DNA of 64,000 nucleotides from Thermothielavioides terrestris NRRL 8126 (Eukaryota > Ascomycota > Sordariomycetes > Sordariales > Chaetomiaceae), in the NCBI RefSeq assembly GCF_000226115.1, contig NC_016457.1:6944001-7008000 (forward strand), in the 5' to 3' direction. Shown here in pieces: positions 1-11,906 of this stretch. The notes under the pieces were generated by a model. That model worked only from the letters and a program-made list of their open reading frames with translations, was not told the DNA's origin and did no database searches. Each line of letters begins with the position of its first letter. Position 1 is the first letter of the stretch. The position numbers were made by a program, and so were the translations under genes.

Positions 1-608
1 CTAACGTTATTCTGAGCGTAAGGCGGGCCCGCTATAGGTCTGTCCTAGGGCTACTATGGATCTTAGGCGTAGCCCTATATATTGAATTGGGGTGATGGAC
101 TGCCTGGACATGGGGACCCAGTTTTTTTTTTTCTGTTTGTTTTAGCGCGTTGCATTCGTTGCCAGGGGGTCTGGCCCTCTGATTACATGTATTTAAGTGG
201 ACTAAGCCCATCTTCTTCGTCATTAAGCAAGGCATCAACCAGTTGTCAATACACGTTCGTTGACACTACGTTGGTGGTTCTCCTTCTTCTAGGAAGGCTG
301 CTGAGCCTCTCCTCTTGTTGTTCTACCTCTGTCTAGACGATAGGCATTCGAGCTGTTGAGCTCTGACCGTATTCTTATTGTCTTTTGTCTTCCTGCTATA
401 TCCCACTAGACGTATCTGAGCTATGTGTCTTCCTCTTAGAAGACATCCTTCCCGCCACTCGATACGCACTATCTTCATCTGTCCAGAGGGACACTGCATT
501 CCTTTGGGAGCTATCTCGCGCGCCTAGTCCTAGGTGTGGTGGGGTAGGTTGGTGTAGAGGTTTTGCACCATTTCAATATCTAGCCTAGGTATAGCCTAGT
601 CTATAATA
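1..608. repeat. Left copy of a long direct repeat flanking the RIP block (LTR-like)
   Basis: Bases 1-81 and 577-608 match 8757-8867, with many C/T and G/A differences; shared landmarks are GGCGGGCCCGCTATAG and AGCCTAGTCTATAAT. The two copies stand in the same orientation at the two ends of the Ty3/gypsy remnant, so they are probably its LTRs or LTR fragments. The left copy is interrupted by a 495-bp insertion and may begin before the window, so its true outer edge is unknown. Confidence 0.55.
82..576. mobile_element. 495-bp non-autonomous TIR element (MITE-like) with TA target duplication
   Basis: Comparison with the uninterrupted repeat copy at 8757-8867 shows an empty site (CCCTATATACCTAG) versus this filled site. 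The insert begins TTGAATTGG and ends CCATTTCAA, an imperfect terminal inverted repeat, and TA lies on both sides (80-81 and 577-578). It has no coding capacity that I recognise. Its composition is normal (not TA-rich), unlike the RIP-mutated repeat around it, so it inserted after the host repeat was mutated or escaped RIP. The TA duplication suggests mobilisation by a Tc1/mariner-type transposase; this is inference. Confidence 0.5.
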
Positions 609-2500
609 TACCCCCCCTGCCCTGTTAAATAGTCGAATTAGAGTATATATAACATTATATTGAGTATAGTTTAGGTCTAGTATAGCGCTAGCTATAATAG
701 ACGCTAGTATTTATTACTCGGTTATATAGCGCCTACTTCGTTATTAGGATAGCCTAGTATAGTTATCTACTAAAGCCTTGCCGCTTATAGTCGTTCTATT
801 GCCTAGGCTTAAGTTGTTTATTTATATTGCCCTAGCAAGCCGTTAATTGGCCCTTCCCCGCTTTATATATTTATATATCGCAACTATATCGTACTAGGCG
901 TACCTACTGATCGTATATAGCCTAGCCCCCTCTTATACTATTAAAACCCCCTCTTCCCCTACGAATTTTATACCCTACATTTTCTTCTCACTTCTACTAT
1001 ATACCTTTATTCCTCCTTTGTATTTCTATCCTCTATCCTCTCTATACGTTGGCTCTTCCTACCTCGTCTCTATTTTATACCTATTTCTCAACCTTCTTAT
1101 ATATAGCAACGCCTATATCGCCTATACTATTTTTGTTATACGTTCGTTCTATACCCTATTAATAATATTCGTTGTTGTTTTATATAATTATTCTATATCT
1201 ACGACGTTACTATTTCAACTTTGACGAGAACTTAATAAGAACCTACTATATACCTAGTTTATTTTTATAACTCTTTCTCCTTATATACGTTTAGCTTCCT
1301 ATTGTTTCCTTTATATATATATCCTATACGTATCTTGTCTATTTACTCTGACCTCTATAGTAGCTTTCTATTCTCTTTATAATAGCGATATATTCTTGAA
1401 ACTTATCTACTTCGTTCTTATCTATACCCTTTAGAATATCGACTATAGTTACTTCGCTTAGTAGTAATAGAAAGGGATATTATCCTAAAGAAGATAACAA
1501 CTAGGACTATAATATATGTTACCCCTTGTCGAACCTACTTTAGCCCTAAGCTAGAAGCTAACAATGTTTTAAATAGAACTGTAATAATTATAACAACTCC
1601 TTTCGCTATATTATTAGCAGCTATATTATTGAAAGTAACTTAGACAATAAGGATAATACCTTTCTTAAAGAGGAAGGGGATATCTGCCTAAACTATATTA
1701 AGTAGCTTATATATAGTAACTTTATTAAATATATCTAAGGATATAGAGAAAGCTATATAGAATATACTAAGTTATATATTAAATGCTACTAGGATTTAAT
1801 ACTCTAAGCGACTAACCCCTCCTTATATACTAGCTTAAAACATTTAATTAAATTCTATATTAATAATAAAGCTATTATAGAGCCTATTTATAAGAAAACT
1901 AAAACCGAGCTAACCTACTACATTATCTTAAAGGCGCTATTTATTGCTTTTATATATAGTTTCTATAGCGTAATTAGTATAGCCTTTATATATTAATCTC
2001 TAGTACGCTTCGCCTTTGCCTCTAATATACCCCTAGTTACCTCCTCTACGCCTTCGACCCTAAGCTAGTAAAGAGCCTTAGTTCTATACTAGGCTTCTTA
2101 GGACAATCTCGCTATATAGTACTATAGTCGCCTTGTCGAGTATATAGCGCAATATCTCAATTCCTCCTAGTAGGAGAATCGACGTATCGCGAAAGCTATC
2201 TACACTATAGTATAGTCCTAAGCAACTGTCCTTAAGACAAATTCGCGCTTTATAGAGTATATTATTATATTTACCTCCCTCTCGTTTATCTATACCCCTT
2301 AGAGGTCCTACCCCCACTACTTACCTTATATATATATGTCCCTCTACGACCTATACTATAGACAACGCCTATCCTCCTCTATAGAGGACATCTTATACGT
2401 CCATCAAATGTATATACCGCCCTTGCCCTACACCCCTTATATATCTATTCTGCCTTTACGTATATCCGCCCTACCTATATACCTATTTAAAGATAAGGAG
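609..2500. other. AT/TA-rich RIP-degraded DNA without identifiable content
   Basis: Dense TATA/CTATA/TAGCTA words, with stops in every frame. It lies between the left LTR-like repeat and the chromodomain end of the gypsy remnant. It may be the 3' non-coding part of that element or another decayed repeat. The short open frames here look like chance in TA-rich DNA. Confidence 0.6.
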
Positions 2501-4617
2501 GAGGACCTACTAGATATAGGACCTGTTATAGAGCTAGAGTAGATAGTACTATTTATACGTCTTATTATCTTTTTATATATAGCTATATTCTATTTGGTTT
2601 TAGGAGGATAACTAGACTTAAACGTATTATAGTTTCTTTATACTTAGGTAGTTATATTTATCTAAGTTGTTAATTTTTATAAAGTAGTTTATATATAAAT
2701 ATAACGTTTCCCCTTCCTCCTCTAGTTCGACACTAGCTTATTGTTATACTACGTATCTCTCTATTCCTATTCGAACTTATTAAGTATAGTAGTATCTAAG
2801 AAGTTCTCTAAAGGCTCCTATATCGATTTATTATAACCTACCTACTTAACGTATATATTATAGTTGTTCCTCCTCCTTTTTATATTCTAAGCTTTAAGGA
2901 TCGCCTCTACTTTATACTTTTACTAGGGAATACCCTCCTTTAATATAACCTATATAGGGTCTAGTCGCTTATCTATAACTTTCTACGAAGAGAGTAGGTC
3001 GAAGGCTACTTATTTAACTAGGTTAATATAAAAGGTTAGGTATAGGCCATTTAATATATCGAATATTACCGTTAGGGGAGTAGGTACTATAACTACCTTA
3101 TATTTAGTATTTAGCTAGTCGAGCTTCTTACTAAGGCGGTTCATCTTTATATTATATAGGGAGAGCTATACCTTGTCCCTAACCTAGAACTGTTTAGCTA
3201 GGCGATAGAAATAGTTTATATTCGTCTATTGCCGCTACTATATATATATAATAACTGCTTAGGTCTACTCTATTCCCTCCTTTAGATAGTGGAAAAACTT
3301 AATAGTATAGCCTTCTAAGGAGGCTATAGGCGCTATTAAGATTATAATAAGTTATATAGGACTTATATCGAACCTATAGAGGAGGTAGTTCGAACTTACT
3401 TCGGTTATAGACAAGTCCCTATTATTGAGTATAAACTAGTAAATAGGGAGATATTTAGGCTAGTCGTACTATATAAAGGAAATGAAGATTTAGAGGATCG
3501 TTTATACCTTTTAATTGACTTGCTCTATCCCTCTATTCGTCTAAGGATAGTAAAATGTCGATAGGAGCTACTCTACCCTTATCGCCTTATATAATGTAGT
3601 CTAGAACTTACTTAGCTAGTCTAACCTATAGTTAATTATAATTTAAGTTGAGAACCTATAGAAGTGCTACTATACGTTATAGAACTAAAGGGTATACTCT
3701 TCTATTTCTATCGAGTATATTGCTTTAAACTATATATATTTAGAGAAATAGTTAGTAATTACTATAAAGTAGCTAGGCGCCTCTTTATCCTTTATAGGAA
3801 GGTCGGTTATAAAGTTAATAGAGATCTACTTCTAGAAGCGATTAGAGATAGGCAAAGGTTATAAAAGCCTTTGATATAGCTGTTAAGAGATTTTGCTTTA
3901 GCGGCACTGATTATAGTTTTTAACAAACCGCTTTACGTTAGATAATATAAAGTCCTAATAGTAATCTCTCTAAAGTATTTTAAATAGCCTATTACACTCT
4001 AGGTATCTTAATATAGCTAAGTTATAGATCTATTAGATAATTATAGTAGTTAGGGGCTCCTATATAGGGAGCTAGAGACGGCTATAGAACTAGAGTACAC
4101 TTTATATATTAAAGGAGTAGTCTATAATCTAGGTCTACACTATATTTGCCTTCTTTAGAAACTTCTAGGCTCCGTTGTAGATGGCTTAGAGCTAGTAAGT
4201 ATAGTGCTTATCTTTGACAATACCCTTATCCTATAGGGCAATAAGCTGCTTATCCTCGAAGAGCGTCTCTCCTATAGGTAACCTAGCCTTCTCTTATACG
4301 CTAGTCTAATATACTTTAATTGAAGAGAGTAGCTAGGCGATATACTAGCTATTTTTAGACTTATTCTATTTATACTAAGAGAGTATATTAGGGTATAAAG
4401 CCTAGAATCTTAGCTAATACTTTAACTCGAAGTTAAATAGAGAGAGCGTCTCTACCTATTGTTAGAGAGATAGATTGTTATTGTGCTAGAGGAGAGGGCC
4501 GGCACAGGAGGGCAGGTTCAGAGGTATGCACTAAAAGTGCAAGGTAGGTCGATCGGGAGGTATTAGAAGGATCAGAGGTTCGGCAAGGTGCCTTGCGGAT
4601 GTAGGGTAAATAGTTCG

Positions 4618-4705
4618 GTAGGATAGTTTAAAGGATAGTTTAGAGGATGGTTCGAAAGATAGTTTGGAGGATAGTTCGAAGGATAGTTCGGAGGATAGTT
4701 CGAAA
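4618..4705. repeat. Short tandem repeat, about 16-bp unit
   Basis: Diverged copies of GGATAGTTCGAA(A/G) repeat five to six times. On the minus strand this reads as a Ser/Leu/Phe-rich periodic frame, which explains the open frames seen there; I do not regard them as genes. Confidence 0.7.
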
Positions 4706-4784
4706 GTTGGGAGCAGGATAGCTAATCGCAAGCATATAAGGTTTTCGGACCTTAGTGCTATTGTGCTTCGTTACAGAGAGTGCG

Positions 4785-4851
4785 TAGCGCAGGTGGTAGA
4801 TATAGCATATACAAAAATAGATCAAGTAAGCAGAGGCTACGAGTTCAACTC
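4785..4851 (+). other. tRNA-like Pol III A and B boxes (SINE candidate)
   Basis: TAGCGCAGGTGG (4785-4796) matches an A box and GAGTTCAACTC (4841-4851) matches a B box/T-arm with one G-to-A change. The 56-bp spacing is longer than in a simple tRNA. I could not close a paired acceptor stem, so it is not called a tRNA gene. It may be a tRNA-derived SINE head or a decayed tRNA with an intron. Confidence 0.3.
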
Positions 4852-7800
4852 GCAAAAGGATCTATTTAATTAAAGGTTCTATCTTCTAGAGCTGGGAGGC
4901 ACTACAGTATTTATAGTTCTAGAGCTACGGTATATACCTTAGCTAATTTAGCTAAGGTTCAGCTAATCAGAATGTTCTAATAGAGCTATACTAGCTATAT
5001 TTAGCTAGGTTATCAAAGTATAACGTATAGAACCAATCAGAGCTACACTAAACGTTCTAACGGAACTGCACTAGCCGTATTCGGCTAAGTTATCAAAGTA
5101 TAACGTTCAATATCCGTATACTCGGATCTGAACGGCTCCGATCCGACGGTTTAGATCAGATGCATCAGTTTCGACAGCTCGGATCCAATGACTTAGATTC
5201 ACTTATCCAAATTCTATCTCAGCCGTTGTCAACCGTCAAAGTCAATAGCCGTTGGCAGTTGTTATCGAAAGCTAACAGCTATTACCAACTGTCAGTAACT
5301 GCCAAGGTATAAGTTATAGTACTATAGTAGTTATAACGTTATAGAACCTTTAGAGGGAGCTTTGTTATAGAGAATGCTTAGTATTAGTTATTTATATTGT
5401 TATATATTAACACCTATTAGGTCTATTGTTCATTGATTAGATATAGCTAGGTAAAGTACTTAAGGTTCTTATAGTCGATTAAGATAGTAAAGGGGGCTAC
5501 TACGCTCTAGAGCTCTGTCGACTAGGCTTTAAAGCAAGAGATAATAGCTAACAGCTCTTTATTATAGATAGTATAGTTACATTTAGTAGAGCTTAGCTTT
5601 ATAGAATAGTAGGCTATAGGGTAAAGAACCTTGTCCTCTCTCTACTAAGATAAATACCTACTAAGCGCTATACTAGAATAGTTCGCTTCTATAATTGTCT
5701 TCCTCTTAGGGTTCTACTAAGCGAGGATCGGCTTTGATATAAATATAGCCTTAAGTATATTAAAGGCTTCCTATTCCTCTTTACCTTAGTGGAATAGGAC
5801 ATTTTTATAGGTAAAGCGTGTTAGTAGAGCTACCTTTTTAAAGAAGTTAGGGATAAAGTTACGATAGAAATTAGTAAATTCTAGGAAGCTCTATACTCTT
5901 TAGACCTTATAGGGCGCCTTCTATTTATAGATAACCTTGATCTTCTTAGGGTTAAAGCGAATATAGACCCTTGCCTCTACGATATACCCTAGATACTTAA
6001 CTTCCTTTACTATAAATATATATTTCTTAAGGTCTAGGTTGAGGCCTATATCCTTTAGTCTTTAGAGGACTTTATATACCTTCCTTATATAGTCCTTTTA
6101 GCTCCTACTCAAGTATACTAAGACGTTATTAAAATATACTATTATATAGTCTCCTAGCGTTGGACTAAGAGCGTTGTTGATATATCTCTAGAACGTTATA
6201 GGAGTATTTACGAGCCTAAAGGGGTAGACTAGCTACTCAAATAGTCCAAACCTTATATAAAATGCTATAAAGTGTTTATCTCCTTTAGCTATCTAGATAC
6301 AATAGAATATAGCCCTAACGTCTAGCTTTATAAGCTATTTGGCCCTAGCTAGAGACTAAAAAGTCTCTTTAATTAGGGGAAGTAGGTACTAGTCTTACTT
6401 AGTAATCTTATTCAAAGCTTAATAGTCTATATAGAACCTTTATCCTCCTTCTAGCTTCTTTATAAAAAGGACTTAGGCGGCTATCGATAAGGAGCTTACC
6501 TAGATCTATCCTTTATCTAATAGGTCTACGACCTACTTCTAAATCTCTAGGAGGTAGTCCTTTAGTATATTGTATAAAGGTCCCTATAGGAGCTTAGGAG
6601 GTTTTTCGTCTAGGCCTATCTTAAGATAGATATAATAGTTAGCCTCCCTTCAATAAAGGGGTAGGCCGTTTGTCTTCTCTTTATTAAAGAGGTTAATAAA
6701 ATTATATAGCTCCTCTAGCAAAGCGACCTTCGAATTTAGGTTAGTATTAGGCTAGGAGATAGCTACTCCTAGTATAGTGGTTATCTTATAGATATTAGTG
6801 ACAAAGAACGTATCTTATACTCCTTTAGACTTCTTCCTTTATACTTTATAGGCTATATCTATAAATATCGCGTCTATAACTAAGGTAGTATTAGTTTCCT
6901 TCTACTATAAGGAGTACTTATATACTTATAAGCTACTTTACAAATTAATAGTAAGGACCTTATTAGCTAAGTCTAGTACAATCCTACAGTGGTTTATCTA
7001 GGGGAGCCCTAATATAACGTTGTAGGCTAGCTCTAGGACTATATAGAATATAGTAGTACTAATCTACCTATTAATATCTATTGTAACGTAAGCGATATAT
7101 ATAATTTTCTTTATAATTTATACCTCTTTAACTACTATATCTAGGGTATAGGGAGTTAGTAGGTTTATTTACTTAATCTTTAACCTCTAATATACTCTTT
7201 CGCTAATAGCTCTATAGCTCTAGTACCTACTATCTACTTATATATTTATAAAACTAGAGAAGTTTAGGAAAATAGGGATAAGAAAGAGGGGCTTATCTAT
7301 TCTCTTTCTAATCTTTATAAACTTGTTCTATAAATGGCTAAGTCCTTTTAGCCCTTATATAAAACTTTGTATAAAGGCTACTCTTTTCCTTCCTCCTCTT
7401 TAGAAAGGGAGTCCTCCTCTACCTATTCTTTAGCCTTTAGCTTGTTGATATCGATCTAAGGAGCTAGTCTCTTAGCTAAAGCAAAGGAATAGGTAGCTAC
7501 AAAGTGGCCTTAGCGCTTACAATGGATATAGGCTCTAGCCTATTAGCGCGCTATACGTACTTCGTTACTTACCTACTTCGCTTATAGTACGTTCGTACTT
7601 CGTTTTCCTTTATTTTACTACTACTTTCCTCTATAACCTCTATTAGCTCCCCTCTAAGCTAGGGTAGTATAGATCATATTGATCCTAGTTATTAGTATAT
7701 CTCTATTTATATCCTTCTCTACGTCTATATTAGGCCTAAGTCGCTTACTCTAGGACTACTAGTATCGTTCCTCTAAATAGAAGGCCTCTAGGTCGATAGC

Positions 7801-8756
7801 GATCTTATAGTACCTTATAATAGCTATAGTATAGTCGTTCTATAAGACTCTTTATCCTACTATAATATACTTTAACTTTAAAGAAAGGTATCGTTATAGT
7901 CTAATAAGTTATACTTTATCGCTTTAATTAAGTCTTTTAGCCTTTAATAGCTTTACCTCAAAGTAAATAATAAAGGAGAAGAATAGCTCGTTATCTCTTT
8001 AGCAAAGTATATCTAGCTTCGTCAAAGCTATAACCTACTTATAAAGGTCTATATAGACTATTGTAAAATACTTAAAAAACACTCCTAGGTCGTAGTTATA
8101 GCTAGGTCCTTCTAATTTATAGAAGGCTATAACTTTGGCCTAGACCCCTTAGCTAAAGTTCCTTTAAATAAATACCTACTAATTATAAGGACCTTTAATA
8201 AAGTCTTAGTCCGCTACTAGAATATATATTATTATAGTCTTCTAAGCGGTAAAGAGCTCTTTTTTACTATCGAAAGGTTGTCCTATAGGGAGGCGCTTCT
8301 ACTACGTCTAGGGAGCTACTAGAGCTATAGCGCTAGTCGTTAGAGTTAGAGCGTTGGCTATTATAGAGGTGTTTATAGTCTAAGCTATAGTAATCTAGGC
8401 TATATAAAGCTTTTTAATAGTTATATTCTAATATATAATCGTCTCTTATAAGAGTTAGAAATGTTTATAGACCTAATCTAGGTCTAAGACCTATAGGATA
8501 CTAAGGTTATTTATAGTAGCGTCTAATCTACTTAGTACTAGCGTCGAAACGCTTAGCGTACTACTTTCGTCTATACCTAAAAGCAATAGCTGCTCTATCT
8601 ATATAAAGGTAGTTGAACTGTAATATACTAGCTTTATAGCATCTATAGATAAGTGTACAATATTCTATTTAACTACCTTAAGGAAGGAAAAAGGAGAAGT
8701 ATAGGCTATAGTCCCTATATATAGAGTTTTTTAGAGGCTCGTAAAGTAGGTTCGAA

Positions 8757-8867
8757 CTAATATTATTCTAGACGCGAGGCGGGCCCGCTATAGATCCGTC
8801 TCGGAGCCGCTATAGATCCTAGGCGTAGCCCTATATACCTAGCCCAGGTATAGCCTAGTCTATAATA
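8757..8867. repeat. Right copy of the LTR-like direct repeat
   Basis: Matches 1-81 plus 577-608 without the 495-bp insertion. It ends abruptly at TCTATAATAG, after which normal-composition sequence begins. Confidence 0.55.
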
Positions 8868-8950
8868 GTTCATCAGGGGTTGTGAATCAGTGGCAGACTG
8901 CTAATTCAGAATCCTATAGAAGCTATCTAGACTTCGAAATATAGTAGACG

Positions 8951-9335
8951 TTAAAGAGGTCTCACTAAGACTAATTTCGGCCAATTGTCGGCAATGTTTT
9001 TACAACGTTTTTATACAACGCCGATCGCCAAGGCGTTTGCACTATCGCCAAAGCGTTTAAGCGGTTAGTTCGCCTAGGGTACAGAGGGCGGCACTAGCCC
9101 CCCGCTAGTTAGGATTTAGGTTAAGGTTAGGATACAGATTATAGTTAAAGTATAGGTTATCCTCGTTTTCTTTTTTTTCGATTTAATTGAGGTATTGTAA
9201 AGTTGTTGTTGTTGCTAGTCTTTGCGATTTTGCATTGTTGATATTCGAAGTTGTAGTGGCCCCGCTTACCCTTGGCGATTTGTAATTACTTGTATGCGGC
9301 AGTCTCCGAAATTAGTCTTGGCGGGACCTCTTTAA
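8951..9335. mobile_element. Small TIR element (MITE-like), about 385 bp
   Basis: The left end, from TTAAAGAGGTCTCACTAAG to CTAATTTCGG (8951-8980), is the reverse complement of the right end, from CCGAAATTAG to CCTCTTTAA (9307-9335). The left TIR has TCTCACTAAG where the right has TCCCGCCAAG in matching orientation, i.e. RIP-type transitions on one side only. Both ends carry TTAA (or TA), a possible target duplication. No transposase lies inside. A third, orphan copy of the right TIR lies at 43638-43664. Confidence 0.65.
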
Positions 9336-9338
9336 CGA

Positions 9339-10738
9339 CGACCCGAAATATCCAATCTGTACCGCGGCACGAGCGTAGTCAGCTCTGAGCAGACTGCAGA
9401 ACAGAATATCTCAGTATTTTCCGTACACTCACTCCTCAATCATGCGCTAGCCTGAGTCCTGGCCGCCGGAAAACGCAACTACTAAATATGCTGCTCGCCT
9501 CACTGCCTCTCATGCTCATCAACACAGAGCCCACAACACGGCCCCTTACCGTTGCAGACAGCCAGGAGGCATCGGCCAGAAGAGCGAACCCGTCCTGGAA
9601 AGCCGTAGTGTACGAAGACATCCGTAGGTTTGCTGCCGGCAGTCAGGCCAATGATTAGCTCATGTTCTCCCCCGCTGGCGGATCCAAAGCAGTTGTTTCA
9701 CTTTCCACAAAGAGCCTCAACCCAGCCGTTGGAGCAGTTCCGCCGTAGCGGATCAACAGGAACAAGTCAGCTACTCTATTCTGAACAACTCGATAAGAGA
9801 CAGAGGGTGGTGTCGGAAGCGATCCCATTGATGGACGGGTTAGGGCAATAAGGCTCCCCGCGGAATAGTTCGAGGACGAGGCGAGGATGCTACTCCGTGC
9901 ACTATAGGGAAAGGGACGGCTGTGTTCCGGGCTCAAACCCTCCTTTTGAGCGGCTAGTCTCCTCGCACGCAACTACGACGTATGTAAGGGCTCTCTGGCA
10001 AAAGAATAAGCGCGGGGAGGGTAAGTCGCAGCTTGACGACTGGAGAGCAAGAGATTGAACTCGAAGGTTTTACGCTGCTGTACACATCGTTGTTCACTTC
10101 GACTGTGTCGCGCCTGCCCAGAGAAGAAAGTCGCTACGGATTCCATACTCCGTACATCTAGCCGCATGCCGCTTTCTGTCTTCGACTTTACACAGTACAT
10201 TGGAAAGTCCCCAAACCTTGCCCATGGGTTCACGCTGCGCTCAAACTCTCGCACCAAACGACAATTCTACTGGGTGAAAGCATGTGGCCGATGAACAATC
10301 TCCCCCAACCGCAACATGATGCCAAGGAAGGTACGCTGGACTGGCTACACTGGACACAGCCCTGTATTCCAGGCCGATTTTGGTTATCTGCCTATTTTTT
10401 CGGTCGTCACAAACAACCAGCCCACCAGTCCACAAGCTCAACGTTTTTTGGTGGACTCCAAGTCTGCTGAAGACACTACAAATCGTTTCATGCTCACATT
10501 TGCTGACCAGACCCCACTGCACCGTGAAGATCACGTGACCGCGACCCCAGCCTTCCGCGCCTCAGCCCCCAGTTTTTTTGCTCGTGTTGGCGCCAAACCG
10601 CGGGAAGCTATCACCACTTTGATCTCTATCATATCGAGCCTCGGCGGAAATACAGGGCCAACCGGCAACGCATCCGACAAATTGCTCTCACAATCCATTC
10701 CTCTTACCGGATCGTCTCTCCCAAAGACCCCATTCACG
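9339..10738. other. Intergenic region and HP1 upstream sequence
   Basis: Normal-composition DNA between the TIR element and HP1. Short open frames on both strands show no recognisable domain, so I call no gene. It contains copies of the recurring TTCCGTAC/TACTCCGTAC word (about 9420 and 10146). Confidence 0.5.
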
Positions 10739-11906
10739 ATGCCACCAGGTAAGCTCACGGCGCCTGCCTCGCATCCCGCGAACGAAGGGCCTCCGTCGCG
10801 GATTGTCGCGTCGCATCGCCCATCGGCTTACTCCATGTTCGCCACCATCCGGATGCGCCAGTCAGTTCTATCTAGTCTAACTATGCGCGCACAGCATACA
10901 GCGACAACGAGGAGCCGTCGGACGTCGAATTCGAGCAGTCGTCGGCCACTAAGAAACCAGTGCGTGGAAGGAAGCCGGTTTCTTATCAGATTGACGACCC
11001 GGATGAGGATGATGATGCAGTCTCGGCCGACGGCAAGAACGGGGCCGCAGATTCAGCGGACGGTGAGGGGGCCGACGGGGGCGAGGAGGAGGACGAGGAA
11101 GAGGAAGAGTACGATTCCCAAAACTTCCGGAACCATCGCAGCAGCGCTAACGGGGTGAACCAGATTCGTGGTGGAGAAGATCATGAGCCACATGATTGAT
11201 GAAAATGTGAGACGCGAGGCGTCCTGGTCATCTGGTCGTTGGGCTTGACCTCAAAGTCTAACGAAGTGCAATAGGGCAAGCCTTTCTATGAAGTGAAGTG
11301 GGAAGGCTACGAAAAGAAGTCTGACCGGACGTGGGAGCCGGAGGAAAACCTGATGTAGGATGCAGGACCCTCGGCTCCATCACAGATATGCGCTGACGCT
11401 GACCTATTCTTTTCCAGCGAAAACGCCTCGGAAGTCCTGAACGAGTACCTCGAAAGTATCGGTGGGCGAGAGAAGCTCTTCGAAGAGAGCGCGAACGCCT
11501 TGAAGACCAAGAAGAGGGGGCGGGCCTCTTCGTCCACACCACAGGCCGGCGCGAAGAGAGCGAGGAAAAATGGGGACCATCCGGCGGACTCGGAACCGCC
11601 GGCCAGCGTTAAGGCCTCGACGTGGAAGCCACCGCCGGGCAGCTGGGAAGATCACATTGCCCACCTTGACGCGTGCGAGGACGAGGACACGCACAAGCTG
11701 ATGGTTTACTTGACCTGGAAAAACGGGCACAAGACTCAACACGAGACTAGCGTGATCTACAAGAGATGCCCCCAGAAGGTACGTCGGGCCGCCGACACCG
11801 CGACTTCAGGAAGCTGACCCAGCTATAGATGTTGCAGTTTTACGAGCGACACGTGCGGATCGTCAAGCGAGACGCCGACACTGATTCGGTCGGGACACCG
11901 CTTTGA
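10739..11906 (+). CDS. hpo: Heterochromatin protein 1 (chromodomain/chromoshadow protein)
   Basis: Exons 10739-10748, 10895-11108, 11164-11206, 11275-11354, 11418-11778 and 11829-11906 join in frame to a 261-aa protein, close to the length of Neurospora HP1. After an acidic N-terminus, a chromodomain covers about residues 75-133 (FVVEKI, YEVKWEGYEKKSDRTWEPEENL). This domain binds histone H3 methylated at K9. A basic hinge (KTKKRGR, AKRARK) follows, then a chromoshadow dimerisation domain at about 190-250 (KRCPQKMLQFYERHV). The first cage position is Phe (EFVVEKI) where most homologues have Tyr, still aromatic. The first exon encodes only MPP plus one base, so the start depends on the 146-bp first intron (branch CTAAC at about 10878). 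In RIP-competent fungi HP1 links H3K9me3 to DNA methylation of RIP-mutated DNA; such DNA lies 1.4 kb away. Confidence 0.93.

Larger units (their letters stand above)
4482..5395. other. Less RIP-mutated insertion inside the gypsy pol region
   Basis: Composition changes abruptly from TA-rich to near-normal DNA between the integrase and RNase H remnants. The octamer ATTGTTAT occurs exactly at both edges (4474-4481 and 5396-5403) and could be a target-site duplication, though chance is possible in AT-rich sequence. Inside are a tandem repeat (4618-4705), tRNA-like promoter boxes (4785-4851) and a pair of similar segments around TATCAAAGTATAACGT (about 5010 and 5090). No protein-coding domain was recognised. 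Confidence 0.45.
2500..8756 (-). mobile_element. RIP-inactivated Ty3/gypsy chromovirus-type retrotransposon
   Basis: Read on the minus strand, the pol order of a chromovirus is visible despite stops. A gag CCHC-knuckle remnant (CKR-x-GHF) is at about 7500-7545. RT with a YxDD-box relic (IVYFNNVLVY, for a family IVYLDDILIY) is at about 6100-6170. RNase H entry (RKTIIEANYSSIALSRYLS, for KPTIVETDAS...) is at about 5640-5740. The integrase C-terminus (NIKMNRLSKKLD) is at about 3120-3200 and a chromodomain remnant (YKVEAILKA) at about 2860-2940. Tryptophan and glutamine codons are commonly replaced by stops and D by N, as expected from RIP. A GC-richer segment (4482-5395) separates RNase H from integrase. 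The element is dead. Outer boundaries are approximate. Confidence 0.8.

Noticed and set aside
609..4480. 60-77-codon open frames in the left TA-rich block
   Set aside because: Chance frames in RIP-mutated DNA; the recognisable coding relics are on the minus strand and contain stops.
8875..8940. tRNA-like GAATCAGTGGCAGACTGC segment
   Set aside because: No B box or closable cloverleaf follows.
9436..10534. Series of 60-105-codon minus-strand open frames
   Set aside because: They do not join through plausible introns and show no recognisable motif.
10316..11158. 280-codon open frame on the plus strand
   Set aside because: It overlaps HP1 exon 2 in another frame, lacks any domain, and the HP1 exon structure explains the coding signal.
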